From positions 62,001 to 126,000 of the forward strand of contig WNDY01000001.1 of the NCBI GenBank assembly GCA_009914555.1: DNA of 64,000 bases. Reading direction: 5' to 3'. The position numbers and the translations under genes are program-made. Shown in pieces: positions 26,773-34,561 of this stretch (the stretch's first letter is position 1; every line of letters begins with the position of its first letter). This DNA comes from Xylophilus sp. Its GTDB lineage: Bacteria > Pseudomonadota > Gammaproteobacteria > Burkholderiales > Burkholderiaceae_C. The notes under the pieces were generated by a model, which was given only the letters and a program-made list of their open reading frames with translations, had not been told where the DNA came from and did no database searches.

Positions 26773-27663
26773 ATGACCCGCCCCTGCCTGCCACCGCACT
26801 CCGCGCACGCGCCTGTCGGCTTCGCGCTGCCGCCCGGCGCCTGCGACAGCCATGCACACGTGTTCGGCCCCTATGCCCGCTTTCCACTGGCCCGCGACCG
26901 CAGCTACACGCCCGACGAAGCGCCCGTCGACGCCTTCCTGCGCCATCTGGACCGCTTCGGCATCGCGCGCGGCGTGCTGGTGACGGCCAGCGCCAGCGGC
27001 ACCGACAACGGCGTGGTGCTCGACGCCTTGCAGCGCCACCCCGACCGCCTGCGCGGCGTGGCCGTGCCCTCGCCCGCCACCACCGATGACGAACTCGACC
27101 GCTGGCACGACGCCGGCGTGCGCGGCGTGCGGGTCAACCTGTTCCAGCGCGAAGGCCATGCGGTCTACCGCAACGGCGTGGGCATCGAGGTGCTGGAGGC
27201 GCTGGCCCCGCGCCTGGCGCGGCGCGGCTGGCATGCGCAGATCTGGATCCACGCGCCCGACCTGCCGGCGCTGTCGGACCGGCTGCTGCGGCTGGAGCTG
27301 CCGCTCGTCGTCGACCACATGGGCCGCATGGCGACCGCGCGCGGCGTGGACGACCCGGGCTTCCGGCACCTGTGCCGCCTGCTCGAACGCGGTGAAGCCT
27401 GGACCAAGATCTCCGGCGCCGACCGCAACACCGCCGGCGGCCAGGACTATGCCGACGTCGACCCGTTCGCCCGCGCCCTCCTGCGGGCCAACCCGGCCCG
27501 CGTGGTCTGGGGCAGCGACTGGCCGCACATCAACTACTACGACGCCGCCCAGGTGCCCGACGACGGCGCGCTGCTCACCCTGCTGGCGCGCTGGCTGCCC
27601 GAGCCGGCCGACCGGCAGCGCGTGCTGGTGGACAACCCGGCGGCGCTCTACGGCTTCGCCTGA
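26773..27663 (+). CDS. Amidohydrolase-family TIM-barrel hydrolase, LigI (pyrone-dicarboxylate hydrolase)-like
   Basis: Protein of 296 residues. The barrel begins GACDSHAHVFGPYARFPL (His-x-His after the first strand), VVDHMGRM follows the sixth strand, and VWGSDWPHINYY carries the last-strand Asp. This pattern, with loss of the usual metal Lys, is that of the 2-pyrone-4,6-dicarboxylate lactonase (LigI) group, which opens lactones of tricarboxylate-like compounds without tight metal dependence. Such a reaction would suit a cluster that also has a tricarballylate dehydrogenase. Exact substrate unknown. Confidence 0.82.
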   Translation: MTRPCLPPHSAHAPVGFALPPGACDSHAHVFGPYARFPLARDRSYTPDEAPVDAFLRHLDRFGIARGVLVTASASGTDNGVVLDALQRHPDRLRGVAVPSPATTDDELDRWHDAGVRGVRVNLFQREGHAVYRNGVGIEVLEALAPRLARRGWHAQIWIHAPDLPALSDRLLRLELPLVVDHMGRMATARGVDDPGFRHLCRLLERGEAWTKISGADRNTAGGQDYADVDPFARALLRANPARVVWGSDWPHINYYDAAQVPDDGALLTLLARWLPEPADRQRVLVDNPAALYGFA

Positions 27664-27694
27664 TTCCGCAACGACAACGAGAGGAGACGCCACC

Positions 27695-28681
27695 ATGACC
27701 CACCCCACCCGTTCCACCCCGCGCCGCTGCCTGCTGCTGGCCGCGGGCCTGGCCTGCGCCGCGCCGCTGGGCCTCGCCCATGCCCAGGACCGCTGGCCCG
27801 CCAGGCCGGTGCGTGTCGTCGTCGCCTTCACCGCCGGCGGCACCACCGACATCCTCGCGCGCGCCGTGGCCCACAAGCTCGGCGAGAAGCTGGGCCAGCC
27901 CTTCGTCATCGACAACAAGCCCGGCGGCGGCGGCAACATCGGCACGGCCGAGGTGGTGCGCGCCGCGCCCAACGGCTACACGCTGATCGTCAACTCGGTC
28001 GGCCCGATCTCGATCAACCAGACGCTCTACAAGAACCTCGGCTACGACCCGCTGGTCGACCTGGTGCCCATCGTGCAGATCGCCGACGTGCCCAACGTGC
28101 TGGTCGTCCACCCCTCGGTGCCGGCCCGCACCTTCGAGGAGTTCGTCGCCTACCTCAAGGCCCACCCCGGCAAGCTCAGCTACGGCTCCACCGGCGTCGG
28201 CACCTCGTCGCACCTGTCGAGCTACATGCTGGGCCAGCGCGTGGGCGCCGAGCCGCTGCACGTGCCCTACAAGGGCGCCAATGCGCTCAACGACCTGCTG
28301 GCCGGGCGGCTGCAGTTCATGTTCGCCACGATCCCGTCGGTGATCCAGCACATCAAGGCCGGCAAGCTGCGTGCGCTGGCCGTCTCCAGCGCCCGGCCCT
28401 CGCGCTCGCTGCCCGGCGTGCCGGCGGTGGCCGAGAAGGGCTTCCCGGGCTTCGAGGCCGGCTCGTGGTTCGGCTTCTTCGGGCCGAAGGGAACGCCGGA
28501 CAATGTGGTCACGACCCTCAACCGGGCCGTCAACGAGGCCCTGCCGCAGCTGCAGGACCAGCTCATCCGCGAAGGGGCCGACCCGGCCGGCGGCACGCCG
28601 CAGCAGTTCGGGGCCTTCGCCCGCAAGGAATACGAGAAATGGAAAGTGATCGTGCAGCAGTCGGGGGCGGTGGCCGAGTGA
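27695..28681 (+). CDS. Bug/TctC-family solute-binding receptor
   Basis: Protein of 328 residues with a signal peptide (CLLLAAGLACAAPLGLAHAQ). Bug signatures: RPVRVVVAFTAGGTTDILARAV, FVIDNKPGGGGNIGTAEVVR, LHVPYKGANALNDLLAGRLQ. Preceded by GAGGAG. Its TGA overlaps the GTG of the dehydrogenase that follows (GTGA at 28678-28681), so the two are co-translated. Third receptor of this cluster; three different receptors in one operon-like run suggest several related ligands. Confidence 0.9.
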   Translation: MTHPTRSTPRRCLLLAAGLACAAPLGLAHAQDRWPARPVRVVVAFTAGGTTDILARAVAHKLGEKLGQPFVIDNKPGGGGNIGTAEVVRAAPNGYTLIVNSVGPISINQTLYKNLGYDPLVDLVPIVQIADVPNVLVVHPSVPARTFEEFVAYLKAHPGKLSYGSTGVGTSSHLSSYMLGQRVGAEPLHVPYKGANALNDLLAGRLQFMFATIPSVIQHIKAGKLRALAVSSARPSRSLPGVPAVAEKGFPGFEAGSWFGFFGPKGTPDNVVTTLNRAVNEALPQLQDQLIREGADPAGGTPQQFGAFARKEYEKWKVIVQQSGAVAE

Positions 28682-29655
28682 CCGGACCGGCGGTGCGCCT
28701 GCTGCTGTCGGACGCCGCCCGCGAGCGCTTGGCCGCGCGGCTGGGCCCGGAGGTGCTGGCCGTGCCGCCCGAGGCGGCGTCGGCCGGCGCGGCCTTCGAC
28801 ATCGCCTTCGTCTCGCGCGACGTGACCGGGCTGTCGACCAAGCACGACATCCTGCCCGACACCCGCCGCTTCTACGATGCGATGCTGGCCATGCCCGCGC
28901 TGCGCTGGGTGCATGTGCATTCGGCCGGCGCCGACCGGCAGGTGTTCGTGGACCTGCGCGCCCGCGGCGTGCAGGTGAGCACCTCGGCCGGCAGCAACGC
29001 GGCCGTCGTCGCGCAGACCGCGCTGGCCGGGCTGCTGGCGCTGGCGCGGCAGTTCCCGCGGCTGCTGGCCGCGCAGCGCGAGGCCCGCTGGGCGCCGCTG
29101 ATCGGCAGCGGCCTGCCGCGCGATCTGGCCGGGCAGACGGCGGTCGTCGTGGGCTGGGGCGCGATCGGCCGGCAGCTCGGCGGCTGGCTCGCGGTGCTGG
29201 GGCTGAAGGTGGTAGCGGTGCGGCGCGAACGCGGCAGCGCCGATGGCGCAGTGGAGACGGCCGCCTACGACGACCTGCCTTCGGTCCTGCCGCGCGCCGA
29301 CTGGCTGGTGCTGGCCTGCCCGCTGACCGCGCGCACCCGCGGCCTGGTCGATGCCGCCGCGCTGGCCCGGCTGCCGGCCGGCGCGCACCTGGTCAACGTG
29401 GCCCGCGGCGAGGTGGTGGACGAGCCGGCGCTGGTCGCGGCGCTGCAGCAGGGGCGCCTGGCCGGCGCGTACCTCGACGTGTTCGCCCACGAACCGCTGC
29501 CGGCGGCGTCGCCGCTGTGGCGCCTGCCCAACGTGATCGCCACGCCGCACAGCGCCGGTTTCTCCGACGGCCATGCGGCGCGGGTGGATGCGATGTTTCT
29601 GGACAACCTGGCCCGCTGGCAGGCAGGGCAACCGCTGGCGAACGTGGCTGCCTAG
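28678..29655 (+). CDS. D-2-hydroxyacid dehydrogenase family protein
   Basis: Protein of 325 residues starting at GTG 28678, coupled to the Bug gene. The NAD(P)-binding fold is seen at AVVVGWGAIGRQLGGWLAVL. Family motifs are LVNVARGEVVDEPALV with the Arg of the active site and LPNVIATPHSAGFS with the catalytic His. Enzymes of this group reduce 2-keto acids or oxidise D-2-hydroxyacids (glyoxylate/hydroxypyruvate type). In this cluster it would handle the oxo or hydroxy acid released by the aldolase or amidohydrolase; this is inference. Ends with TAG that overlaps the stop of a small gene on the other strand. Confidence 0.85.
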   Translation: MTGPAVRLLLSDAARERLAARLGPEVLAVPPEAASAGAAFDIAFVSRDVTGLSTKHDILPDTRRFYDAMLAMPALRWVHVHSAGADRQVFVDLRARGVQVSTSAGSNAAVVAQTALAGLLALARQFPRLLAAQREARWAPLIGSGLPRDLAGQTAVVVGWGAIGRQLGGWLAVLGLKVVAVRRERGSADGAVETAAYDDLPSVLPRADWLVLACPLTARTRGLVDAAALARLPAGAHLVNVARGEVVDEPALVAALQQGRLAGAYLDVFAHEPLPAASPLWRLPNVIATPHSAGFSDGHAARVDAMFLDNLARWQAGQPLANVAA

Positions 29656-29822
29656 GACGGGTCCTTGCTGCGCGTGCGGCCGACGGCGCTGAAGATGCCG
29701 ATGCCCAGCAGGATCAGCGCGCCGATGCCGATGTAGAGATGGGGCACGCCGGCGACGGCCGCGCCCCAGGCAATGCCGCCGAGGAAGATGAGGAAACCGA
29801 GCATGTACAGGGCGAACGACAT
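29652..29822 (-). CDS. Small two-helix membrane protein, unknown function
   Basis: 56 residues: MSFALYMLGFLIFLGGIAW, a short polar turn (AGVPHLY), then IGIGALILLGIGIFSAVGR and a charged tail. Two predicted membrane helices with a positive C-terminal end. Its stop overlaps the stop of the dehydrogenase gene in the palindrome CTAG. Codon choice is typical of the neighbourhood. I do not know its function; short proteins of this type are common in Comamonadaceae. Confidence 0.65.
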   Translation of the reverse strand: MSFALYMLGFLIFLGGIAWGAAVAGVPHLYIGIGALILLGIGIFSAVGRTRSKDPS

Positions 29823-30009
29823 GGAGCCCTCCTGGGCCGTTGCGGCCGGTTGTTGTGGAGGCGCAGTTATCGGCGACCCTGCCGCGGCCCGGCCGTAGCA
29901 CGGCGCAGGCGACGGACGTCGTCCGTTTCCTACCGCCGGCGTCGGCGGCCAGGCTGATCCGCGTCAATAATCGTGCTCCCCTCCCTCCACGATGCGAGCC
30001 GACCGCGCC

Positions 30010-30459
30010 ATGCCTTCGATCACCCTGCGTTTCCTGGCCGAACCCAGCACCGTCAACTACGGCGGCAAGGTCCACGGCGGCACCGTCATGAAGTGGATCG
30101 ACGAGGCCGGCTACGCCTGCGCCACGGCCTGGGCCAAGCGCTACTGCGTCACCGTCTTCCTCGGCAGCATCCGCTTCCACCGGCCGATTATGATCGGCGA
30201 CCTGGTCGAGGTCGAGGCGCGCCTGGCCTATACCGGCAAGACCAGCATGAACATCTCGGTGGAGGTGCGCAGCGGCGACATCAAGAGCGGCACGCTCGAG
30301 ACGACGACGGAATGCCTGATCGTGTTCGTCTCGGTCGATTCGCACGGCCGCCCGATCCCGGTGGACACCTGGCATCCCGAGACGCCCGGCGACATCGCCC
30401 TGGCGCAGCGGGCCAAGGCGCACCTGGATGGCGCGCGGGCTGCGGCCGGCAAGGCTTGA
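30010..30459 (+). CDS. Acyl-CoA thioesterase, hotdog fold
   Basis: Protein of 149 residues. NYGGKVHGGTVMKWIDEAGYACA is the YciA/cytosolic acyl-CoA hydrolase signature with the catalytic Asp. RFHRPIMIGDLVEVEARLAYTGKTSMNISVEV covers the central strands. These enzymes release free acids from acyl-CoA. Start at MPSIT; a slightly longer frame starts six codons earlier. It stands alone, convergent with pyrF. Confidence 0.87.
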   Translation: MPSITLRFLAEPSTVNYGGKVHGGTVMKWIDEAGYACATAWAKRYCVTVFLGSIRFHRPIMIGDLVEVEARLAYTGKTSMNISVEVRSGDIKSGTLETTTECLIVFVSVDSHGRPIPVDTWHPETPGDIALAQRAKAHLDGARAAAGKA

Positions 30460-30525
30460 CCCCGGGGTATGAGATGGCACTGCGTATGAGTCGCCCGCCC
30501 TGGGGTTGTACAGGTGAGGGTATCA
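30460..30525. repeat. Dispersed CATACCCC/GGGGTAT patch between thioesterase and pyrF
   Basis: Holds CCCCGGGGTATGAG (30460-30473), GCGTATGAG and GAGGGTATC (30517-30524), and overlaps the pyrF stop codon. The 11-base word CATACCCCGGG read on the minus strand (30461-30471) recurs at 53003-53013. Convergent gene ends flank it, so a role in termination is also possible. Confidence 0.42.
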
Positions 30526-31380
30526 GCCGCCGGATGCGGCAGCGCGCAGCGCGTCGCGCGTGCGCCCGGCCTCACGGCGGGCTGCGGCGGCGAAGTCCTC
30601 GCCCGACGAGGCGTAGAGGATGGCGCGCGAGGAGTTGACCGCGATCGGCGCGTCGGCGCGCCAGCCGGCGCGCACCGTGGCCGCCGCGTCGCCGCCCTGG
30701 GCGCCGACGCCGGGGATTAGCAGCGGCAGCGTGGGCGCGAGCTGGCGCACCTGCTCGATCTCGGCCGGGTAGGTCGCGCCAACCACCAGGCCGAGCTGGC
30801 CGTTGGTGTTCCACGGTCCCTGCGCCAGCCGCGCCACGTGCTCGTAGACGCGCGGCTGGCCGTCGACCGATGCCAGACGCTGCGCCTGCAGGTCGCCGCC
30901 GCCGGGGTTGGACGTGCGGCACAGCAGGAAGGCGCCCTTGCCGTGGTAGCGGAGGTAGGGTTCGACCGAATCGAAGCCCATGAACGGGGAGAGGGTGACC
31001 GCGTCGGCGCCGTAGCGCTCGAAAGCCTCGATCGCGTACTGCCCGGCGGTGGAGCCGATGTCGCCGCGCTTGGCGTCGAGGATCACCGGCACCTGCGGCG
31101 CGGCGCGGCGGACGTGGGCGACGAGGCGTTCGAGCTGATCCTCCGCGCGGTGCGCCGCGAAATACGCGATCTGCGGCTTGAAGGCGATGGCGAGGTCCGC
31201 CGTGGCATCGACGATGGCCGCGCAGAAGTCGTAGATGCGCGACGCGTCGCCCTTCAGGCCGGCCGGAAAGCGCGCCGGGTCCGGGTCCAGCCCCACGCAG
31301 AGCAGCGAGCGATTGGCGCGCTCGGCGCCGCGCAGCAGGTCGAGGAAGGTCGGGGAAGTGGGGCTGGCAGCGGTGGTCAT
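30523..31380 (-). CDS. pyrF: Orotidine 5'-phosphate decarboxylase
   Basis: Protein of 285 residues, the longer type-2 form found in betaproteobacteria and mycobacteria. [28 protein letters not shown] and [20 protein letters not shown] (catalytic Asp-Lys-Asp) are diagnostic. It makes UMP from OMP in pyrimidine synthesis. The gene is single, convergent with the thioesterase, and followed on its promoter side by the SDR gene 31 bases away, which may share its transcript. Confidence 0.95.
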   Translation of the reverse strand: MTTAASPTSPTFLDLLRGAERANRSLLCVGLDPDPARFPAGLKGDASRIYDFCAAIVDATADLAIAFKPQIAYFAAHRAEDQLERLVAHVRRAAPQVPVILDAKRGDIGSTAGQYAIEAFERYGADAVTLSPFMGFDSVEPYLRYHGKGAFLLCRTSNPGGGDLQAQRLASVDGQPRVYEHVARLAQGPWNTNGQLGLVVGATYPAEIEQVRQLAPTLPLLIPGVGAQGGDAAATVRAGWRADAPIAVNSSRAILYASSGEDFAAAARREAGRTRDALRAAASGG

Positions 31381-31411
31381 GCGCCGGGGATTTTATCGGT
31401 GGGCTCTTGGC

Positions 31412-32212
31412 TTACCCGGGCTCGCCGGCGCGGTGCTTGCGCGGCCGGCCGGCGGCCAACCGGTCGAACAGGCCCGCCGGCAGCACGCGCATGATCGCCG
31501 CGGCCACGCCCATCTGCCAGGGGATCACGCGCCAGCGGTCGCCGCGGCCGATGGCGTGGAAGGCCCGGTCGGCGAAGGCATCGGCGGGCATCAGGAACGG
31601 CATGGCGTAGCGGTTGCCGCGCGTCAGCGGCGTGTCGATGTAGCCCGGCGCGATGGTCACCACCTTGACGCCGGTGCCGCGCAGCTCGCCGCGCAGGCTT
31701 TCGCAATAGGCGATCACGCCGGCCTTGCTGGCGCAGTAGCCGCCGTGGCCCGGCAGGCCGCGGATGCCGGCCACGCTGGCGATGCCGACGAGCCGGCCGC
31801 TGCCGCGCCGCGCCATCGCGGCGACGAAAGGATGGAAGGTGGCCGCGAGGCCCACGTTGTTGACGGCGAGCAGGCGCGCCAGCACGTCGATGTCCGCGCG
31901 CTCGGCCGTGTCGATGCCGATGCTGATGCCGGCGTTGGCGATCACCACGTCGGGCAGGCCCTGCTGCGCGATGCAGGCCCGTCCGGCGGCGACGATGGCG
32001 TCGGCATCGGCCACGTCGGCGCCGTAGATGCCGATGCGGCCCGGCGCCTGCGGATCCAGCGCGCCGGCCCAGGCATGCAGTGCCTCGCTGCGGCGCGCGC
32101 TGAGCGCGAGCCGCCAGCCCGCCCCGTGGTAGCGCGCGGCCAGCGCCTGGCCGAGGCCGCTGGAGGCGCCGGTGATGAAGACGAGCGGGGCGGTGGGGGC
32201 GGGCTGGGTCAT
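31412..32212 (-). CDS. Short-chain dehydrogenase/reductase
   Basis: Protein of 266 residues. Cofactor motif FITGASSGLGQALAARYHGAG, NAG motif VVIANAGISIG, and catalytic Ser-Tyr-Lys as SVAGIRGLPGHGGYCASKAG. The long C-terminal region ends with a hydrophobic part and basic tail (AIMRVLPAGLFDRLAAGRPRKHR), a feature of the YqjQ/DltE-like SDR group. Substrate unknown. It lies upstream of pyrF on the same strand and its start is 41 bases from the stop of the AraC gene. Confidence 0.87.
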   Translation of the reverse strand: MTQPAPTAPLVFITGASSGLGQALAARYHGAGWRLALSARRSEALHAWAGALDPQAPGRIGIYGADVADADAIVAAGRACIAQQGLPDVVIANAGISIGIDTAERADIDVLARLLAVNNVGLAATFHPFVAAMARRGSGRLVGIASVAGIRGLPGHGGYCASKAGVIAYCESLRGELRGTGVKVVTIAPGYIDTPLTRGNRYAMPFLMPADAFADRAFHAIGRGDRWRVIPWQMGVAAAIMRVLPAGLFDRLAAGRPRKHRAGEPG

Positions 32213-32252
32213 CGCGCCATGATGCCAGCCGCGCGCGGCCCGGGCCCGTGCT

Positions 32253-33257
32253 TCAGGCCGCGCGGCGGGCCTGGTAGCGCAGCGGCCGCAGGGCGCTCGG
32301 CGGCTGGCCGACGATGCGCTTGAAGGCGCGGCTGAACGCGACCTCGGAGTCGTAGCCGAGCCGGTCGGCCGCCACGGCCACGCGCATACCCTCCTCGGTA
32401 ATCCACTGTCGCGCGCGGAACATCTTTACCTTGGCCACATACTTTCCAGGAGTATCCCCCACCGTACGGGTGAAGGCCTCGGCGAAGCGGGAGCGCGACG
32501 CGCCCATGATCCCGGCCAGGGCGGGCACGGTCCAGTCGCGCTGCGGGTCGGCATGGATGGCGGCGATGACCTTGCCGATCTTCGGGCAGCGCACCGCGGC
32601 GATCCAGCCCGTGGGGTCGCTGCAGTCGCATTCGACCCAGCCGCGGATGATGCTGGCCGCCAGCACGTCGGCCAGCCGCGCGAGGATGCCGCAGGCGCCG
32701 ATGCGGTCGAGCGCCACCTCGCGCTCCATGGCCTCCAGCAGCGCCGGCACGGCCGGGTCGCGCCGTGCCAGTTCGCCCGCGTGGATCACGGCCGGCATCA
32801 TGGCCATCAACGGGTGCAGCGGGTCGAGGTTGAAGCGCATCGCGCCGCAAAACATGACGTCGGCCGCGTCCTGCCCGCCACCGGCCGCGTCGCGCATCAG
32901 GTAGAGGTTGTCGGCCACCGGCACGCGGCTGAACGCGGCGACGTCCACCGGCGGCACCGACGGGTCGCTGGCCAGCACGTGCGCGCCGCCGTGCGGCAGC
33001 AGCACGGCATCGCCCTGGTCGAGCCGCATCCAGTCGCCGGCATCGCTCATGCGCAGCCAGGCGCCGCCGCGTGCGGCGAAGTGGAAGCTCGCGGCGGCCC
33101 GCGGGGCGAACGCGGCGGCCCAGGGCGCGTGCAGCACGCAGCGGCCGTACTCCACGCCGTCGAGGCGCAGCCCCAGCAGCAGGGCGGTGAGGGTGTCGCG
33201 GCCGGTGGCCGTGTCGGCCGCAGGTTCGACCTGGGGCCTGGACGAAAGGTCAAGCAT
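32253..33257 (-). CDS. AraC-family regulator with cupin N-terminal domain
   Basis: Protein of 334 residues. The N-terminal half is a cupin-type sensor (FAARGGAWLRMSDAGDWMRLDQGDAVLLPHGGAHVL). The C-terminal AraC domain has two helix-turn-helices: LAGIMGASRSRFAEAFTRTVGDTPGKYV and RVAVAADRLGYDSEVAFSRAFKR. Start at 33257 behind GGAAGAG. Proteins of this type are usually divergent from the exporter or reductase they control; here an MFS gene starts 83 bases away in the other direction. Oddity: codons for residues in the recognition region (32385-32460) are AT-rich and match the dispersed motif. Confidence 0.87.
   Translation of the reverse strand: MLDLSSRPQVEPAADTATGRDTLTALLLGLRLDGVEYGRCVLHAPWAAAFAPRAAASFHFAARGGAWLRMSDAGDWMRLDQGDAVLLPHGGAHVLASDPSVPPVDVAAFSRVPVADNLYLMRDAAGGGQDAADVMFCGAMRFNLDPLHPLMAMMPAVIHAGELARRDPAVPALLEAMEREVALDRIGACGILARLADVLAASIIRGWVECDCSDPTGWIAAVRCPKIGKVIAAIHADPQRDWTVPALAGIMGASRSRFAEAFTRTVGDTPGKYVAKVKMFRARQWITEEGMRVAVAADRLGYDSEVAFSRAFKRIVGQPPSALRPLRYQARRAA
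32385..32460. repeat. Dispersed ATACT/CCAGGAGTAT patch inside the AraC-type gene
   Basis: Plus strand has CATACCCTCCTCGG (32385-32398), then ATACT (32439-32443) facing CCAGGAGTAT (32446-32455) and CCCCC. On the coding strand this reads GGG GAT ACT CCT GGA AAG TAT for GDTPGKY: a conserved protein stretch written in codons that are rare in the rest of the gene, as if the DNA word itself were kept or copied in. Confidence 0.48.
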
Positions 33258-33340
33258 TTCGGCTCTTCCAGCATGGAAACGCCCGAATCTTAGTCCTAAG
33301 CTGCGCATCCCTGTCGTTTCAGCTTCTGGATAACCCGAAT

Positions 33341-34561
33341 ATGCATCCCGCTTCCCCTCCTGCTCCCCTCGACGGCGCCGCGCCCGGCGCGGCCGGCGCC
33401 GACGCCCGCTGGCCGGCCATCGGCGCGCTCGCGCTCGGCGTGTTCGGCCTGGTGACCGCCGAATTCCTGCCGGCCAGCCTGCTGACCGCGATGGCCCGGG
33501 ACCTGCACGTGAGCGACGGCGCGGCCGGCCAGGCGGTCACCGCCACCGCGCTGGTCGGCGCCGTGGCCGCGCCGACGATCCCGCTGCTGACCCGCAACCT
33601 CGACCGCCGCGCGGTCATGCTGGCGCTGACCGTGCTGCTGCTGGCGTCCAACGCGCTGTCGGCCACGGCCGCGAGCCTGCCGGCGCTGCTGGCCGCGCGC
33701 GTGGTGCTGGGCGTGGCGCTGGGCGGCTTCTGGTCGATGGCCGGGGCGCTGGCGATGCGACTGGTGCCGGCGCACCGGCTGGCGCGGGCGATGGCGCTGA
33801 TCTTCACCGGCGTGTCGGTGGCCACCGTCTGTGCCGCGCCGATCGGCGCCGGCATGGGTGCGCTGTGGGGCTGGCGCAGCGCCTTCGCCGCCGCCGGCGC
33901 GGTCAGCGTGGCGACGCTGGCGGTGCAGCTGCTGACGCTGCCGGCCCTGCCGCCGCGCGACCGGCCCGACCTGCGGGTGCTGGGACAGCTGCTGCGCCGC
34001 CCCGCCGTGCGCGCGGCGCTGCTGGCGGTGCTGCTGGTCATCTCGGGCCACTTTGCCGGCTTCACCTATGTCCGGCCGCTGATGGAGCAGGTGACGCACC
34101 TGCCGGTGGGCGCGGTCTCGGCGGTGCTGCTGGCCTACGGCATCGGCGGCTTCTTCGGCAACCTGGCGGGCGGCGCGATCGCCGGGCGCAGCGAGCGCAA
34201 CGCCATCGTGGCCGGCGCCGCGGCCATCGCCGTGCTGGCCGCCGTGCTGCTGGCCGCCGGCACCTCGGCCTGGGCGGCGGCCGTGGCGATCACGCTCTGG
34301 GGCTTCGCCTTCGGCGGGCTGCCGGTCGCCTTCCAGACCTGGATCGTGCGTGCGGCGCCGGACCAGGCCGAGGGCGCGGGCGGCCTGCTGGTGGCGGCCT
34401 TCCAAGTCGCCATCGCCAGCGGCGCCGTCGGCGGCGGCCTGCTGGTGGACCGCATCGGCGCGCTCGGCGGCCCGGCCTTCGCGGTGGTGGCGCTCACCGC
34501 CGGCGCGCTGCTGGCGCTGCGCCACGGGCCGAGGCCGGACGCCGGTTCAGCGCGGCGCTGA
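33341..34561 (+). CDS. MFS drug/sugar/nucleoside efflux transporter (DHA1 type)
   Basis: Protein of 406 residues with twelve predicted membrane helices. FGLVTAEFLPASLLTAMARDL is the start of helix 1 typical of the NepI/SotB/YdhP group, and VVLGVALGGFWSMAGALAMRLVP is motif C/antiporter-like. The order helix 1, short cytoplasmic loop TRNLDRRAV and the centre loop fit DHA1 exporters. Divergent AraC gene suggests regulation by the exported compound. Substrate unknown; purine nucleosides, sugars or arabinose-like compounds are known for relatives. Confidence 0.85.
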   Translation: MHPASPPAPLDGAAPGAAGADARWPAIGALALGVFGLVTAEFLPASLLTAMARDLHVSDGAAGQAVTATALVGAVAAPTIPLLTRNLDRRAVMLALTVLLLASNALSATAASLPALLAARVVLGVALGGFWSMAGALAMRLVPAHRLARAMALIFTGVSVATVCAAPIGAGMGALWGWRSAFAAAGAVSVATLAVQLLTLPALPPRDRPDLRVLGQLLRRPAVRAALLAVLLVISGHFAGFTYVRPLMEQVTHLPVGAVSAVLLAYGIGGFFGNLAGGAIAGRSERNAIVAGAAAIAVLAAVLLAAGTSAWAAAVAITLWGFAFGGLPVAFQTWIVRAAPDQAEGAGGLLVAAFQVAIASGAVGGGLLVDRIGALGGPAFAVVALTAGALLALRHGPRPDAGSARR

